Part shown: positions 1 to 7,185 of the stretch, piece by piece
How the letters are laid out: the number at the start of each line of letters is the position of its first letter
Position numbering within the stretch: position 1 is the stretch's first letter
From: Parabacteroides sp. AM08-6
GTDB taxonomy: Bacteria > Bacteroidota > Bacteroidia > Bacteroidales > Tannerellaceae
NCBI RefSeq assembly: GCF_003473295.1
Contig: NZ_QRMP01000046.1
Coordinates: forward strand, 1-15,029
Length of the DNA: 15,029 bases
Reading direction: 5' to 3'
Program-made: the position numbers and the translations under genes
The notes under the pieces: generated by a model
Seen by the model: the letters and a program-made list of their open reading frames with translations, nothing else
Told to the model about the DNA's origin: nothing
The model's database searches: none

Positions 1-407
1 GTGTCCGGAATGTCTTTGCGAAGAAACATTCCGTCTAAACTTACCAAATTATCTTCTATTGCCTTGTAGATTTTCCAATCGGTCATTAAAGCAGAGTAGA
101 CATTGCTGTCAGACGGAAGGGTAACAAAATCTGTAGATTCAATTATTTCAATGGATGAAATACGTTTTAGCGCATCTGCATCATTTGCGGTAAGGTGTAT
201 ATCTTTTGCATTACCTGAATATTTATCCGCTGTACTAACTATACCTGTCAACTGACTATGGTCTGTTGCACTTCCGGGGGTACTGCCACTTCCAGATGTA
301 GAAACAGCGGAAGAAGTAACAACTCCCCCAGACAAAGCATCCAAAGCACGACCGGTACGGGGCATTGCAGCTATCTGCTTAACTTTATATGTATATTTAA
401 GCGCCAT
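1..407 (-). CDS. Tail fibre-like / distal tail structural protein, N-terminal part (runs off the window)
   Basis: This open frame starts at ATG 407-405, overlaps the end of the upstream tail-tip gene by 11 nt, and is still open at base 1, giving 135 visible codons. The protein begins MALKYTYKVKQIAAMPRTGR. A Ser/Gly/Thr-rich linker follows at about residues 30-45, then an acidic, probably helical part containing TPGSATDHSQLTGIV. The visible part ends in LDGMFLRKDIPD. From memory, that last motif recurs in tail and fibre proteins of Bacteroidota phages near the junction of a collar segment with the fibre body. Its place right after the tail-tip gene fits a distal tail, fibre or receptor-binding component. 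No enzymatic motif is visible in this part. The role is inferred from position and motif; the missing C-terminus would decide it. Confidence 0.75.
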   Translation of the reverse strand, partial: MALKYTYKVKQIAAMPRTGRALDALSGGVVTSSAVSTSGSGSTPGSATDHSQLTGIVSTADKYSGNAKDIHLTANDADALKRISSIEIIESTDFVTLPSDSNVYSALMTDWKIYKAIEDNLVSLDGMFLRKDIPD

Positions 408-2532
408 TATCTGTAAATTCTACTCCTTCATAATTATCAGCTTCTATTTCAACCATACTTATATCAGAAGTAGCTGCACTTAGATTCTGATATTCATACG
501 TCAACATAAATTTCCCAAGTGTATTGTTATCAGAAAGAACTGTAAATTCAGGTACAATCATTACTGTTCCTGTCAATTTATTTTTTCTTGATGCAAATTG
601 GGAATAAATAGTACCTATCGCCAGTTCTTCAACACCAGCAGTTATTCCATTTCTATGTAGTTCTGTTACAATCCCATCCGAATAGGCCATAAACATTAAA
701 CCACGAGCAGCAGGGCTACAAGCAGAGGATGTGCCTATATGTGTTGTTAATTCGTATTTTTCCGCTGCATTCTTATCCATCCAAGCCGTATGTACTTGGT
801 CCGTTAGATTTACGGACTTACCATATTTATCGACAATTTCGACAGACAAATCCTTATACAACACCCATCTTGTTAAGCTATATATATCTTCTTCTGTCCA
901 GTTTATATACTGATTGTGCTGTATAATGCCCACACCAACCCGTATATCCAACCAACCAGCGGCAGGAGGTAACGGAATATACTCACCTGTTCCTCGTCGC
1001 GTTATTGCCTCAGGAAAGTCGTCACCCCAAACACCAGTTATCTGCCTATTAGTTTGCCATCCTCCTAGACCTGATGCTTTATAACGATCATTTACATCAT
1101 AATAACATAGATAAGCGTCACCCCATGTACTTTCTCCTTTAACCCATTTCCCTTCTACGTTATATCCAATATGATTAAATACACTATTGTTAACATAATG
1201 ATATTTAGCTATGCCATCCCGGTCCCGAAGTGTTATCATAACCGGGACATAAGCATAATTAGACCACGATTGCAATTTATCCCAATTTCCTTGTTCATTA
1301 TATTTTCCCGCTTGTTCAAACGGATTATAACGGACATCGAATAAAAAATCAAGAGAGATTTTAAGCAAGTAATCATTTGTGGAATAATAGCCTATATATG
1401 GCTGCTTCTTAAGCCTGAACATTTCTCCTTTCACATGAGTTCCATTCGGATTCCCTTCCGAGAAACAGGATATTGCAGCGTTAACAAAACTTATATCACG
1501 TGGAAAGATTGTCCAAGCAACACCCCTAGAAGGCTCTCCACTGTAAACAGACTGGATATTAAAATATCGTGCTGTTGGGTCTGTCAATGTATACACATTA
1601 TCTCCTCTTTCTGCAGCAATGTAAATAGTAAATCCAATTGGTTGTTCACTAGAAGTTCCCAAGTTCTCATAATTAACCCGCACTACGGTATTTGTCATTT
1701 GACTATCTACAGGAAAATCATCTTCTGGTATTTCACTTTTAATCAAATCGGCAACGTCATACGGGGAAAATGTCAAATTAACATTATTGTATATCTTATC
1801 AAATCCTAAAATACTATCTTTTCTTACCCATTTAACAGGTTTAGTTTCTTCCGTAACAATCTGATTTATATCAAATACATGTATATTCCCATTCTTTTGT
1901 TGAATATGAGCAGTTAAAGGTGTAAGAATATATTCAAGTACATCCTTTAAGGTATTTGCTTCTCCATCTTCGTCATAAAAATTTTCGCTTAAAAGATTAA
2001 TGCCATCCAGTATACCAACAAAATCTATATGTCCCATCTTTGTTGACAGGTGAGTAATTACTCCTCCAGTATTTATACCTGTTTCAAAAACCAATTTGTC
2101 CAATAAATCTTTCAACAGAATAAAACCTGTTTCTTGATATTTTATACGGTCTAAAACAGAAAAATCACTAAACGTTAATGTAACAACATATCCTTTAGGG
2201 GTATAGTAAGGTTCTTCATACAATTCGGTGTCTATTGTCCCACTCCAATATAATGAACCATTACGATAAATATCCAATCGGATTGATTTAATACTAGTTG
2301 TGTATAAATCTGTAAATTTCCTGTCTTCATGACACAATACTTTAAGAGTAGCAGCACTACTACGGATAGGAACAAGTTTATCAAGTTTAGCCCACTCTAT
2401 TGTAACAGCTTCGCGAGCGAGTTGTATTTCTTCTATAACAAAAGCCTTACCGGACTCTTGCCATATTTCAACATCATACAGAACCTGATATAAGTCCCGG
2501 AATTTAGCAGTATATCTTTTATATAAACTCAT
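397..2532 (-). CDS. Tail tip / distal tail and hub protein (Dit/Tal-like)
   Basis: This is a 711-residue protein encoded directly after the tape measure gene, with a 4-nt ATGA-type overlap (2529-2532). That is the usual position of distal-tail (Dit) or tail-associated (Tal/hub) genes in siphoviruses. The N-terminal 130 residues read as a beta-rich domain: they begin MSLYKRYTAKFRDL and include DVEIWQESG, VTIEWAKLDKLVPI, a segment around residues 60-100 and YWSGTIDTELYEEPY. This arrangement recalls proteins I know from Bacteroidota phages. A helical segment follows, with LKDVLEYILTPLTAHIQQKN at about 190-215, and then a long beta-rich, aromatic-rich region. I see no signal peptide, membrane segment or clear peptidase or lysozyme motif. 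The protein probably forms the baseplate or tip at the end of the tail tube. The family assignment is by position and general character, so the split between Dit and hub functions is uncertain. Confidence 0.75.
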   Translation of the reverse strand: MSLYKRYTAKFRDLYQVLYDVEIWQESGKAFVIEEIQLAREAVTIEWAKLDKLVPIRSSAATLKVLCHEDRKFTDLYTTSIKSIRLDIYRNGSLYWSGTIDTELYEEPYYTPKGYVVTLTFSDFSVLDRIKYQETGFILLKDLLDKLVFETGINTGGVITHLSTKMGHIDFVGILDGINLLSENFYDEDGEANTLKDVLEYILTPLTAHIQQKNGNIHVFDINQIVTEETKPVKWVRKDSILGFDKIYNNVNLTFSPYDVADLIKSEIPEDDFPVDSQMTNTVVRVNYENLGTSSEQPIGFTIYIAAERGDNVYTLTDPTARYFNIQSVYSGEPSRGVAWTIFPRDISFVNAAISCFSEGNPNGTHVKGEMFRLKKQPYIGYYSTNDYLLKISLDFLFDVRYNPFEQAGKYNEQGNWDKLQSWSNYAYVPVMITLRDRDGIAKYHYVNNSVFNHIGYNVEGKWVKGESTWGDAYLCYYDVNDRYKASGLGGWQTNRQITGVWGDDFPEAITRRGTGEYIPLPPAAGWLDIRVGVGIIQHNQYINWTEEDIYSLTRWVLYKDLSVEIVDKYGKSVNLTDQVHTAWMDKNAAEKYELTTHIGTSSACSPAARGLMFMAYSDGIVTELHRNGITAGVEELAIGTIYSQFASRKNKLTGTVMIVPEFTVLSDNNTLGKFMLTYEYQNLSAATSDISMVEIEADNYEGVEFTDNGA

Positions 2533-4304
2533 TGAACACGCTCGTTATATCTTTTACGTTTATCCATTACAAATTCTAAATCACGACCAGAAATATGACC
2601 GATAACATTAACATCCACCCGTGTAGCTGCCCCTGCCGTAAGTTGATACGCGATATTACGCTGTTGTGCTCTGTTTAATATCAATTCTCCTGAGTTAACA
2701 CGAGCTAGAATATTATCACCACGGTATGATGTTCCGGAAACAATACCTCCTGTTTCATATTTCGGAAGACTAGAAAATGCAGCCATCATAGCCCCCACAG
2801 CAGCAATGGCTGTAATCCATCCGACAATTGGCGTTCCTGCTGCACTTCCTGCAGCTTCTACCGTAGCTTTAACCATTAAAGCAGGAATAACTTTTTGTAA
2901 AGCCTGATAAGTATTTCCTAATGCCGTAACACAATTAACACCATATGATAACCACCCAGCAGCACCTTCACCTGTAGCACTTCCAATAGCCTGTATCATA
3001 TTAAGCGTACTACTAAGAGCTTCATTGTAATCCTGTGTAACCCTTACATCGTTATTAGATATTACCGGTTTAATCTTATCACCTAATGCACTAGCCGGAT
3101 TTTTACCTTTATGCTCAATAAAAGCAGGTCCTGCAATTGGTTTGAGGTCAGATGCAAACAACATCCGATCTAATTTCGTTTTAGCTTCCTTAATAGCTTT
3201 ATTCAAACCGATACGAGTTCCATCATCTGCAGCCTGTTCATACTTTTTTTGTAATTCTGAGATTTCGGCTTTAACAGCCCCTATGCTACCAGAGGAAAAA
3301 CTTTCTTTTTCCTTTTTGGGAGTACTTATTATACTTTCAGATTGCGATGCCCGGTTCATTGATTTAACCATACTGGAAAACGTTCTATTTGCAATAAAAG
3401 CTTCCGAGCCTATTCCTAATACATTCTTTAACCATTCATCGCTTTCTTTTACCAAAATAGAGTTATAGTAAATTGCATCTTCATATTGTTTCAAAAGTGG
3501 TTTTAATGCTTCTTTAAATTTATCTTGATCTACTACCGTTTTCATTTGAACACCTGTTATTCCAGATTGTACAAAATCGACTTTAGAATTTTGCTTTTGT
3601 AATTCAATAGAACGTTTTTTAAATTCGTCATACATAGCCGACAATTTCGCCTTTTCTTCATCCCCCATAGCAGACACATCCAGACGAAAAATCTTTTCTA
3701 GATTCATTTGAGAAACATCCAAATTATCAAAACCTGTAGATTTTTGCACTATAGCTCTCAATGCATCAAAACTACGACGAGACAATTGTTCTGTTATTTC
3801 TTTTTGATCAGCTATTATTTTTTTTGCCTCTACCTCTGCTAATGCTTTTTGCTCCGCAGTAGAATTTTTGTCTTTCAATATCGCAATCTGCTCTTGTAAA
3901 CCAGCTTGATTTTTCATATTGAAATACCCATAGCTCATTTTAGTATTACCCAACTGGTCAAGGGCAGTATATGCCTCTCTAGCCAATTGTATAGAATTAC
4001 TAAGACCTTGTAAAAATGGACTCCAATCACCATTGGCAAATGAGTAAAATAAATTATCTACCGTTCCTTTTAAACCGTCTAATGTTCTATTATATTCATC
4101 GCTTAATGTCTGACTTGAATTTATAGACTTGTTAAAACCTTCAGCCACAGTAACGCCAGCACCCAAAGCACCCATAAACTTAAGGACAGTTCCAGATGCA
4201 AATTTTGTAAATTTTTCAAAATCCTGCATCTGCTGTCTAGACCGCCTCAGATTTTTATCATACTCCTCTGTTGTTAACCTAAGTCTCGCAAATATATCAG
4301 CCAT
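2529..4304 (-). CDS. Tail tape measure protein
   Basis: This 591-residue protein sets tail length by acting as a ruler inside the growing tube, and it may help DNA entry. Visible support: a basic, helical N-terminus (ARLRLTTEEYDKNLRRSRQQ, about 6-25); a small hydrophobic patch at about 36-55; long charged helices with coiled-coil character at about 130-275 and 345-382; an Ala/Gly-rich hydrophobic stretch at about 475-512 (including GWITAIAAVGAMMAAF); and a C-terminal KYETGGIVSGTSYRGDNILARV-like segment leading into NSGELILNRAQQ at about 515-548. That last module is common in phage tape measures. The gene follows the two chaperone frames and overlaps the second by 8 nt. It is short compared with lambda gpH (853 residues), so a shorter tail is predicted. 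No lytic transglycosylase or peptidase domain is evident. Confidence 0.88.
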   Translation of the reverse strand: MADIFARLRLTTEEYDKNLRRSRQQMQDFEKFTKFASGTVLKFMGALGAGVTVAEGFNKSINSSQTLSDEYNRTLDGLKGTVDNLFYSFANGDWSPFLQGLSNSIQLAREAYTALDQLGNTKMSYGYFNMKNQAGLQEQIAILKDKNSTAEQKALAEVEAKKIIADQKEITEQLSRRSFDALRAIVQKSTGFDNLDVSQMNLEKIFRLDVSAMGDEEKAKLSAMYDEFKKRSIELQKQNSKVDFVQSGITGVQMKTVVDQDKFKEALKPLLKQYEDAIYYNSILVKESDEWLKNVLGIGSEAFIANRTFSSMVKSMNRASQSESIISTPKKEKESFSSGSIGAVKAEISELQKKYEQAADDGTRIGLNKAIKEAKTKLDRMLFASDLKPIAGPAFIEHKGKNPASALGDKIKPVISNNDVRVTQDYNEALSSTLNMIQAIGSATGEGAAGWLSYGVNCVTALGNTYQALQKVIPALMVKATVEAAGSAAGTPIVGWITAIAAVGAMMAAFSSLPKYETGGIVSGTSYRGDNILARVNSGELILNRAQQRNIAYQLTAGAATRVDVNVIGHISGRDLEFVMDKRKRYNERVQ

Positions 4305-4641
4305 TTTTCAAATCTTTTTCAAATTCTTTTGCTTCTTTTCGTAATCTACTCAAAGCTTCCATGTTCACAGGGTCTGCAACTTCTACATCTTTGTTATCAT
4401 CCCATGGAAAAGGCATAAATTCTTCTACTGTTTCCGCATCACACCCAAAAGCCCTAGCTATTATAAACGATTTAAATCTAGCTTGTTCCCATGCATCATG
4501 ACTACGAATAGATGCACCTTTTAGAAAATCAGCTATTTCATCTATATTAGCACAATCAAGAAAGTAGTCAGGGGCCATACCATAACGACCAACACAAATA
4601 CGGTATAACTCCCGAACACTTGTTATTTCTTTTTCTTCACT
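4297..4641 (-). CDS. Tail assembly chaperone, C-terminal (gpT-like) part made by -1 frameshift
   Basis: The -1 frame relative to the upstream chaperone is open from the A-run at 4641-4649 to the stop at 4297. After the slip it reads SEEKEITSVRELYRICVGRY and then G, 21 residues before the first in-frame ATG (4578, MAPDYFLDCANIDEIADFLK). Those residues look like genuine coding sequence, which argues that the frame is entered by frameshifting rather than by initiation at 4578. The -1 frame has a TAA at 4650-4648, just where the A-run begins, so the switch must occur inside the run. The fusion would be 93 + 21 + 93 = 207 residues. In lambda and many siphoviruses, a gpG and gpG-T pair made this way chaperones the tape measure during tube assembly. 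The end overlaps the tape measure start by 8 nt. If initiation is independent, the protein is 93 residues from 4578. Confidence 0.8.
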   Translation of the reverse strand, partial: SEEKEITSVRELYRICVGRYGMAPDYFLDCANIDEIADFLKGASIRSHDAWEQARFKSFIIARAFGCDAETVEEFMPFPWDDNKDVEVADPVNMEALSRLRKEAKEFEKDLKNG

Positions 4642-4919
4642 TTTTTTTTATCTGTCTCCTGATTTATTTTCTCCATTTCTGCCATATAAAACTTCACGAA
4701 TTTTTCTAGTAGAGTTTTATCTTCATCCAATATATCCACAAACTCATCAAACGTATATTGGAAATCATTATATTTAGAAAGTAGTGCAGAAAAAAACAGC
4801 AAAGACATAGATAAAAGCGTTCCACCTATAAAAGTTTTATTTGTAATAAGTTCATAGGTGTAGTACATACGTAAAGAGTATGATACTTCATATTCTTTAC
4901 CTTCAATCACCATTTTCAT
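4623..4919 (-). CDS. Tail assembly chaperone, N-terminal (gpG-like) product
   Basis: This 98-residue acidic protein with a lysine-rich tail lies between the tail tube and tape measure genes, the standard place for tail assembly chaperones. It starts MKMVIEGKEYEVSYSLRMYY, then has a hydrophobic helix (LLSMSLLFFSALL, about 40-52) and FDEFVDILDEDKTLLEKFV. This matches my memory of Bacteroidota phage chaperones, which begin with a short beta-hairpin and continue with helices. It overlaps the tail tube stop by 4 nt. The last codons read DKKKVKKKK and include nine consecutive A residues, where a fraction of ribosomes probably shift to -1 to make the longer form. Its role would be to bind the tape measure and recruit tube subunits. 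The assignment rests on position, size and the frameshift architecture, not on catalytic motifs. Confidence 0.82.
   Translation of the reverse strand: MKMVIEGKEYEVSYSLRMYYTYELITNKTFIGGTLLSMSLLFFSALLSKYNDFQYTFDEFVDILDEDKTLLEKFVKFYMAEMEKINQETDKKKVKKKK
4641..4649 (-). other. Programmed -1 ribosomal frameshift site (A9 slippery run)
   Basis: On the coding strand the sequence is GAT AAA AAA AAA GTG in the zero frame, so nine A residues precede the G. Both P-site and A-site lysine tRNAs can re-pair after a one-base backward slip (heptamer A AAA AAA). The zero frame ends 15 nt later at TAA (4625-4623), and the -1 frame continues to 4297. The -1 frame is closed just upstream by TAA at 4650-4648, which confines the shift to the run. 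I saw no strong stimulatory stem-loop downstream, only weak pairings. Confidence 0.8.
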
Positions 4920-5374
4920 GACGGTTTTATCTTTTCAAGTTTACCCTTACCTTTTAAAGATACAGACACTGTTCCGTTCTGTTTATTAGCGGCTGTAATC
5001 TTTACACTCTCAATAATAGCTTTACCGGAATATCCTTTTGATGGGACTAACCATCCGCCATCAGGAACACCCTCATTATTAGCGTTTGCAGGTATTCCAA
5101 ATTTTATATCAACCGGTTCACCAGACATGCACTGTTCCAGAAGTTCATCATACGTAATATCTTGGCTAGCATCTTCATCCGCTCCACAAATATTTTCTGA
5201 ACCTCCAGACCATCCGTACCCCGTAACCTCTGGATCATCCCAACCACCACTATCCTTACTGGCTGCATCTTCAGTGGTAGCAGTCAAATCTATATTACAA
5301 GATGTAGCTAGAGCAATCGCCTTGCCACTGACAAAAATCATAAGGTCTTTACCTTTTATTACTTTTCGTTTCAT
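4916..5374 (-). CDS. Major tail tube protein
   Basis: This small protein would polymerise into the tube of the non-contractile tail. From the ATG at 5374 it is 152 residues and starts MKRKVIKGKDLMIFVSGKAI. The next part reads ALATSCNIDLTATTEDAASK and is followed by DSGGWDDPEV. This pattern (GKD-hydrophobic-V-GKAIALATSC, then SKDSG) is what I know from major tail proteins of the TP901-1-like type in Bacteroidota phages. The C-terminal third is beta-rich with a SVSLKGKGKL segment. An upstream in-frame ATG at 5401 would add nine residues and overlap the previous gene by 23 nt. I prefer 5374 because it lies 5 nt after that gene's stop and homologues normally begin close to the KVIKGKDLM segment. 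The 3' end overlaps the chaperone start by 4 nt. Confidence 0.82.
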   Translation of the reverse strand: MKRKVIKGKDLMIFVSGKAIALATSCNIDLTATTEDAASKDSGGWDDPEVTGYGWSGGSENICGADEDASQDITYDELLEQCMSGEPVDIKFGIPANANNEGVPDGGWLVPSKGYSGKAIIESVKITAANKQNGTVSVSLKGKGKLEKIKPS

Positions 5375-5378
5375 ATGA

Positions 5379-5765
5379 TTAATAAGTTGTTTGAAATTCA
5401 AAATTTAACACAAATACATATAGTCCACTGTCATATCCAACAGTACTATTTTTAAGACAGGAACCTTCTATTGAATAACCTTCATACTGCTTAGAGCTGC
5501 TTTCCAAAACCATACGTACATTATCAGCTAGAATAGAAACAGTTTCGAACCGCTCAGATGCGCATTTAACGGATACGCATGTTACATCACCTATCAAGCC
5601 ATCTTTTGTATATTCTCCCGAAACATTTATCTCATCGTATAAGACGAAACTTTTTTTAGTTTGCTCAGGTACAACAATAGGAAATATGCGTTCTTCCACT
5701 ATTCGTTTAACATCTTCATCTGATGTTAACACGCTGAATATATGATTACCTATTAATAAACTCAT
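5379..5765 (-). CDS. Tail terminator / tail completion protein (DUF3168-like)
   Basis: This 128-residue protein resembles DUF3168 tail-completion proteins, which cap the head-proximal end of the tail tube and form the tail side of the joint. The family pattern visible here is an N-terminal helix (about 1-25), then RIFPIVVPEQTKKSFVLYDE (a short strand leading into a 'v-Y-ei' motif), then YTKDGLIGDVTCVSVKCAS, followed by a helix (about 70-90) and C-terminal strands ending YVFVLNFEFQTTY. It lies between the gp10-like gene, overlapping it by 4 nt, and the tail tube gene, matching the normal order of siphovirus neck genes. No catalytic function is expected. The family call is by pattern and order. 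Confidence 0.75.
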   Translation of the reverse strand: MSLLIGNHIFSVLTSDEDVKRIVEERIFPIVVPEQTKKSFVLYDEINVSGEYTKDGLIGDVTCVSVKCASERFETVSILADNVRMVLESSSKQYEGYSIEGSCLKNSTVGYDSGLYVFVLNFEFQTTY

Positions 5766-6280
5766 TGTCTTTTCTTATTTGCTATTTTTACTATTTCCTT
5801 CTCAATATTATCATTTAAAATATCTTGCGCATCTTTGATTTTAACCCTAACTGCCGTTTCAAAAAAGGGTTTCTCTTCCATCTTTCCCCTGTTTGTATCA
5901 CGCGGATATTTCCCCCTTCCTTTCAACAATCTGATTTTTGTTCCGCTATTAATCCATCTTAAAATATAAGCAGTGTTCTTATAAGTCTCACCCTTGTATC
6001 TTATTGTAGACTTCCTATTGTCAAATAATCCGATTGTTGCACCACGGCCCGAACGATATATATTAATATTAATAGCAACAGATAACAGACTGGAATTTTT
6101 AATAGGACCGCTTTTATAAACAACCTGTCCAAGTCTTGTCGCAGCTTCTTTCTTAATAAGTTTAGAAGACGTAGACAATGCTTTTCTAAAAGCTATCTTT
6201 AAGTCCTTATTATTCAAATCCAAATCATCAATCATCCGATACATTTGGTGAGCATCTATTAGCCATCCTTCGTTATCCAT
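5762..6280 (-). CDS. HK97 gp10-like head-tail joining / neck protein
   Basis: This 172-residue basic protein sits between the head-closure gene and the tail terminator gene, the position of HK97 gp10-family proteins. An acidic, helical N-terminus (residues 1-35) is followed by RKALSTSSKLIKKEAATRLG, a basic amphipathic helix seen in this family. Strands and the motif AYILRWINSGTKIRLLKGRG come next, where gp10-like proteins usually carry 'E/N-x-GT'. The EKPFFETAVRVK segment then leads into a last long helix to the C-terminus. It starts 1 nt after the stop of the preceding gene. It probably takes part in joining head and tail. Confidence is in the family, not in an exact role. Confidence 0.75.
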   Translation of the reverse strand: MDNEGWLIDAHQMYRMIDDLDLNNKDLKIAFRKALSTSSKLIKKEAATRLGQVVYKSGPIKNSSLLSVAININIYRSGRGATIGLFDNRKSTIRYKGETYKNTAYILRWINSGTKIRLLKGRGKYPRDTNRGKMEEKPFFETAVRVKIKDAQDILNDNIEKEIVKIANKKRQ

Positions 6281-6281
6281 A

Positions 6282-6614
6282 TTACACGAGTTTTACACTT
6301 GAGCACTCATAATAGGCATATAATCCAACTCCAACAGGTTCTATTTTATTAATATCATATCTAATTGAGTTATACTCAACTTTCCATTCTGTTGTAATAT
6401 CAAAAAATGAAGCATTGAAATTTAAATAATGCCTCCCAGGAACAGATTCATCTATACGCTCTCCGGAATTTACACAACTAACAATTTCTGCTAAAAACAC
6501 TGCATCCGGATTATATTCTTGTACCACTTCTCCAGAAGGACATTTATTCTTATGTGGCTTAAAAAGTTGCATTTTATAATGCATCTTTCCTATATTTACT
6601 TTTACTTCTCCCAT
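6282..6614 (-). CDS. Head closure / head-tail adaptor protein (SPP1 gp16-like)
   Basis: This 110-residue beta-rich protein is of the size and position of the phage head-tail joining family that plugs the connector after packaging. It begins with MHYKMQLFKPHKNKCPSGEV, and next to it comes VVQEYNPDAVFLAEI. The N-terminal pattern 'r-i-x-lykp...G-e-v-x-y...v-wA-i' of the family is recognisable in those two pieces. The ESVPGRHYLNFNASFFDIT and YNSIRYDINKIEP segments correspond to the later strands. The start overlaps the previous gene by 13 nt, the longest overlap in the cluster, which suggests translational coupling. It contains no enzymatic motif. An alternative label would be minor capsid or stopper protein; position supports head closure. 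Confidence 0.75.
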   Translation of the reverse strand: MGEVKVNIGKMHYKMQLFKPHKNKCPSGEVVQEYNPDAVFLAEIVSCVNSGERIDESVPGRHYLNFNASFFDITTEWKVEYNSIRYDINKIEPVGVGLYAYYECSSVKLV

Positions 6615-6895
6615 CTGAAATCTCTAATTAAATTTTGCGCAACAGTAGGTATACCATCCATCGCATCAGTAGGATTTTCAAACAATCTCCCGGCAGTCAA
6701 CAGAATAGCAGCTTTTAGTTGGTAAGGTACATTGTCTTTATAGTCAACGGCAAAATCAACTCCTGTAAACTTCTCAACACTTCCTACAGCAGCAAGCAAC
6801 ATTGTTGTCAGATTACTATCCTGCATATCATGAAATATTCGCAAATGTTGCTTAAATTCTTCAAGTGATACCGGGCTATTGTTTAAATTCACCAT
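6602..6895 (-). CDS. Head-tail connector protein (HK97 gp6-like adaptor)
   Basis: This 97-residue helical protein matches the gp6-like connector family that forms a ring beneath the portal. It starts MVNLNNSPVSLEEFKQHLRI, and the next residues are FHDMQDSNLTTMLLAAVGSV. The common family signature is 'vsLeevK-x-hLRid...D-x-l-l-x-l-i-x-aA-x-x-x-e-x-x-tg', and here EKFTGVDF continues it. The next helix (VPYQLKAAILLTAGRLFENP) is the typical 'ik-A-ill-l-v-x-yy-NRe' segment with the terminal tyrosine pair replaced. The gene shares one base with the stop of the gene before it (TAATG arrangement). Its place after the capsid and helix-hairpin-helix genes is the usual one. Confidence 0.8.
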   Translation of the reverse strand: MVNLNNSPVSLEEFKQHLRIFHDMQDSNLTTMLLAAVGSVEKFTGVDFAVDYKDNVPYQLKAAILLTAGRLFENPTDAMDGIPTVAQNLIRDFRWEK

Positions 6896-7185
6896 TACTT
6901 TCCAAGTATTTCAATAATTTCAGCGGCAGTCTTTTCGCCAATGCCTTTTATATCTGTCAGTACTTCCTTAGCTGCAAGTACAGCATCCTTAGAGATTAAC
7001 CCTTCTTTAATCAGGGCAGAACGAGCTGGTAAATCAATCGGCAAATCACTTTCATCAGGTTGCTGGGATGGTTTTACAAACCCTTCATCAATAAGAGTCT
7101 TCGCATTCTCTTCATCCATCTTTACGATATCCCCGGCAAAGTATGCTAACCCTTGCCGGGACTTCACAAATTCAACCCACATCAT
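6895..7185 (-). CDS. Small structural-cluster protein with C-terminal helix-hairpin-helix motif
   Basis: This 96-residue acidic protein lies between major capsid and connector. The N-terminal half (WVEFVKSRQGLAYFAGDIVK, then MDEENAKTLIDEGFVKP) looks like a small beta-hairpin plus helix domain that often precedes head connector genes. The C-terminal half contains SALIKEGLISKDAVLAAKEV followed by LTDIKGIGEKTAAEIIEIL, a clear helix-hairpin-helix with the GIG hairpin at about residues 80-82. In other proteins this motif binds DNA backbone non-specifically. Here it could contact packaged DNA or other head proteins, or be a structural module. The start ATG at 7185 overlaps the capsid stop by 4 nt. 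The function is unknown to me; the motif call is strong. Confidence 0.75.
   Translation of the reverse strand: MMWVEFVKSRQGLAYFAGDIVKMDEENAKTLIDEGFVKPSQQPDESDLPIDLPARSALIKEGLISKDAVLAAKEVLTDIKGIGEKTAAEIIEILGK

Noticed and set aside
1435..1809. A 124-codon plus-strand frame opposite the tail-tip gene
   Set aside because: It is antisense to a clearly coding gene, has no recognisable motif, and all supported genes here are on the other strand.
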